Shown here: positions 62,311-64,000 of the stretch, one piece after another
Layout of the letters: each line of letters begins with the position of its first letter
Numbering within the stretch: position 1 is the stretch's first letter
Assembly: GCF_000821305.1 (NCBI RefSeq)
Contig: NZ_CCXK01000016.1
Location: 175,033 to 239,032 of the forward strand
Origin: Clostridium culturomicium
Lineage (GTDB): Bacteria > Bacillota > Clostridia > Clostridiales > Clostridiaceae
Direction: 5' to 3'
Length of the DNA stretch: 64,000 bases
Made by a program: the position numbers and the translations under genes
Notes under the pieces: generated by a model
What the model was told of the DNA's origin: nothing
The model's input: only the letters and a program-made list of their open reading frames with translations
Databases searched by the model: none

Positions 62311-63621
62311 ATGAACAAACCTTTAGTAGATAATATGATTTTAATTTCCTTAGATGCTTTAAAAGCAGATGATATAGAAATTCTAAAAAAACTTCCTAAT
62401 TTTTCTTTGTTAATGAATTACGGAGTTTTTGCAAAAAGAGTTAAAACAATTTATCCCTCATTAACCTATCCAGCCCATACTACAATAGTTACAGGTAACT
62501 ATCCAAAAAACCACGGCATTATAAATAATAAACTTCTAAAACCATCTAACAACTTATGTCCATGGTTTTGGTATAGAAAATATATTAAAACCCCAACCTT
62601 ATATGACGCTGCTAAAGAAAACAATCTTACTGTTGCTTCTATATTTTGGCCTGTAAGTGCAAATTCATCCATAAAATACAATATGCCTGAAGTTTTTTCT
62701 TATAAAAAATATATACCTCAAGAAATGAGTTCCCTTTTAAGTGGAAGTATCACTTATCAGCTAAAACTCTTTAGGAAATATTCAAATATAAAAAAAGGGA
62801 TTAAAGAACCTGAGTTAGATAATTTTGCTTTAGCTTGTGCTGTAGATACTATTAAAAGCTACAAACCAAATCTTTTAATGGTTCACCTTTTAGATCTTGA
62901 CACCCAACGTCATGATTATGGAACAAACTCCCCTGAAGCTTATGAAGCACTTAAAAGGCATGATACTCGCATAGGAAAATTAATTACCACTTTAAAAGAA
63001 GTTAATCTTTTTGATAAAACAAATTTCATTGTATTAGGTGATCATGGATTTCAAGATTTCAATAAAATTATTTATGTAAATAATTTATTCAAAAAAGAAG
63101 GACTTCTTATTACTGATAAAAATAATAAAATACTTAGATGGAAGGCTTATTTAAAATCCTGTGATGGAAGTGCTTATATTTACATAAATGACCCTTCCGA
63201 TAAATTGCTGTTAGATAAAGTAAAAAACCTCCTGGATTCACTTGCTTCTAACTCTGAAAATGGAATTAAATCAATTTATAACAACAACCAATTAACTTCC
63301 TTAGGCTGTGACCCTCATGCTGCTTTCATGTTAGAAGCTGAAAAAGGATTTGCTTTCTCTGAAAAAATAAATACTAATTCAATAATATCATCCTCTAAAA
63401 ATGCTAAATCTTTAACTGGAACCCATGGATATTCTCCAGAAAATCCAAATTTAGATACCTTCTTTATGGCATCAGGTCCAGCTTTTAAGAAGGAGTATTT
63501 TATCGATAATATGAATCTTATTGATATTGCTCCAACATTAGCAAAAGCTTTAAATATTGATTTTTACCAATGTGATGGCAAGTCCATTGATGATTTTTTC
63601 ATAGAAAAAGTCCGTAACTAA
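62311..63621 (+). CDS. type I phosphodiesterase/nucleotide pyrophosphatase (NPP-like)
   Basis: A 436-residue alkaline-phosphatase-superfamily enzyme. Metal and catalytic residues appear in order: Asp in LISLDAL (about 15), nucleophile Thr in YPAHTTIVTG (about 57), Asp/His in HLLDLDTQRHDYG (about 195), DH in LGDHGFQ (about 243) and His in LTGTHGYSPENP (about 373). No signal peptide, so probably cytoplasmic, unlike many relatives. Substrate may be a nucleotide or phosphodiester. AAGGAGA upstream. Confidence 0.9.
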   Translation: MNKPLVDNMILISLDALKADDIEILKKLPNFSLLMNYGVFAKRVKTIYPSLTYPAHTTIVTGNYPKNHGIINNKLLKPSNNLCPWFWYRKYIKTPTLYDAAKENNLTVASIFWPVSANSSIKYNMPEVFSYKKYIPQEMSSLLSGSITYQLKLFRKYSNIKKGIKEPELDNFALACAVDTIKSYKPNLLMVHLLDLDTQRHDYGTNSPEAYEALKRHDTRIGKLITTLKEVNLFDKTNFIVLGDHGFQDFNKIIYVNNLFKKEGLLITDKNNKILRWKAYLKSCDGSAYIYINDPSDKLLLDKVKNLLDSLASNSENGIKSIYNNNQLTSLGCDPHAAFMLEAEKGFAFSEKINTNSIISSSKNAKSLTGTHGYSPENPNLDTFFMASGPAFKKEYFIDNMNLIDIAPTLAKALNIDFYQCDGKSIDDFFIEKVRN

Positions 63622-63636
63622 TCGTTACGGACTTTT
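63606..63636 (+). terminator. terminator overlapping the stop codon
   Basis: A perfect 13-bp stem AAAAGTCCGTAAC / GTTACGGACTTTT with a 5-base loop. The stop codon TAA (63619-63621) lies in the loop, so the last codons are part of the terminator. Confidence 0.92.
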
Positions 63637-63728
63637 CACATAAGGTAATCCCAAAAATATCCTATATCAACATGTACTTAAATCAAATATAAAATAAATT
63701 TAAATATGGTTTATCTTTAAACTCAGTA

Positions 63729-64000
63729 TTAGATTAACACCTTAACCAAAAATGCACTGGCTGAACCTACAACTACTCCGGCCCCTACATCTGTAGGATA
63801 ATGAACCCCTAAATAAATTCTTGAAAAACCAACCAAGGCAGCTAATACTAATGAAACAGTAGCTAATCCAGTAAACTTAAGTGCTATACTCATTCCTATT
63901 GAGAATGCAGCAGTTGTGTGCCCTGACGGAAAAGAATAATCATCTACTCCAATTTTGTTTACAATTATATCAGGAATATTAATATAAGGTCTTATTCTAT
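63729..64000 (-). CDS. PAP2 family phosphatase, C-terminal part
   Basis: The frame is open at the window edge and gives the last 89 residues of a PAP2-type phosphatase. The motifs are RP in RIRPYINIP, PSGH in SFPSGHTTAAF and SRxxxxxHxxxD in SRIYLGVHYPTD, the catalytic His set of lipid phosphatases such as undecaprenyl-pyrophosphate phosphatase (BcrC type). Two membrane helices follow. Substrate is not certain. Confidence 0.88.
   Translation of the reverse strand, partial: RIRPYINIPDIIVNKIGVDDYSFPSGHTTAAFSIGMSIALKFTGLATVSLVLAALVGFSRIYLGVHYPTDVGAGVVVGSASAFLVKVLI

Overview
The window is AT-rich DNA, probably from a gut-type Clostridium (Firmicutes). The evidence is strong purine-rich Shine-Dalgarno sites, TTGACA/TATAAT promoters with 17-base spacers, three T-box leaders, BceRSAB-type transport and sensing modules, a CsoR-CopA-CopZ copper operon, HelD, PrfC and an M60 mucin-type metalloprotease with discoidin and NPCBM modules. 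The species cannot be fixed by reading alone. It looks like ordinary chromosome: no phage, insertion-sequence transposase, CRISPR array, rRNA or tRNA gene was seen.

Layout. 1-800: end of a DUF421 membrane protein and a DUF4363 partner. 846-1886: nucleoid-associated protein. 2150-4494: CYTH / DUF5685 / J-domain operon behind three tandem 74-base repeats. 4808-8066: membrane protein, then T-box-controlled leuS. 8114-14778 (minus): TldE/TldD pair, small alarmone synthetase, purine permease, fused Memo-like/AMMECR1 protein. 14897-25175 (minus): two complete four-gene Bce-type modules (response regulator, kinase, ABC ATPase, FtsX-like permease) in tandem. 25355-31822 (minus): a 2155-residue secreted M60 protease behind a c-di-GMP-I riboswitch. 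32397-36693: PH-domain protein, phosphoesterase, T-box tyrS, small P-loop protein, zinc-ribbon protein. 36895-39935: copper operon. 40134-49135: prfC, papain-like protein, P-loop proteins, T-box trpS, M18 aminopeptidase, cation efflux. 49214-55139: helD, then peptide genes (dipeptide epimerase, PqqD-like protein, OPT transporter). 55360-60092: signal peptidase, pirin-like bicupin, and an MBOAT / DHHW / DUF4358 surface O-acylation cassette. 60444-64000: Ppx/GppA, acyl-ACP thioesterase, a type I phosphodiesterase and the end of a PAP2 phosphatase.

The most interesting stretch is 31860-32235. A recognisable c-di-GMP-I aptamer is followed by an intrinsic terminator just before the giant mucinase gene, which predicts that the protease is switched off when c-di-GMP is high. 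The tip of the aptamer's P3 hairpin carries an insertion of about 128 bases, part of which resembles a palindromic intergenic repeat family found at about eight places in this window. Second, both Bce-type transporter operons carry the same candidate operator (CCTTAC-N6/7-TTACA on the plus strand) exactly 31 bases from a -10 element, which suggests parallel activation by their response regulators.

Most genes are housekeeping or envelope functions. Convergent pairs are usually separated by strong bidirectional hairpin terminators, several with perfect stems of 15-20 bp.
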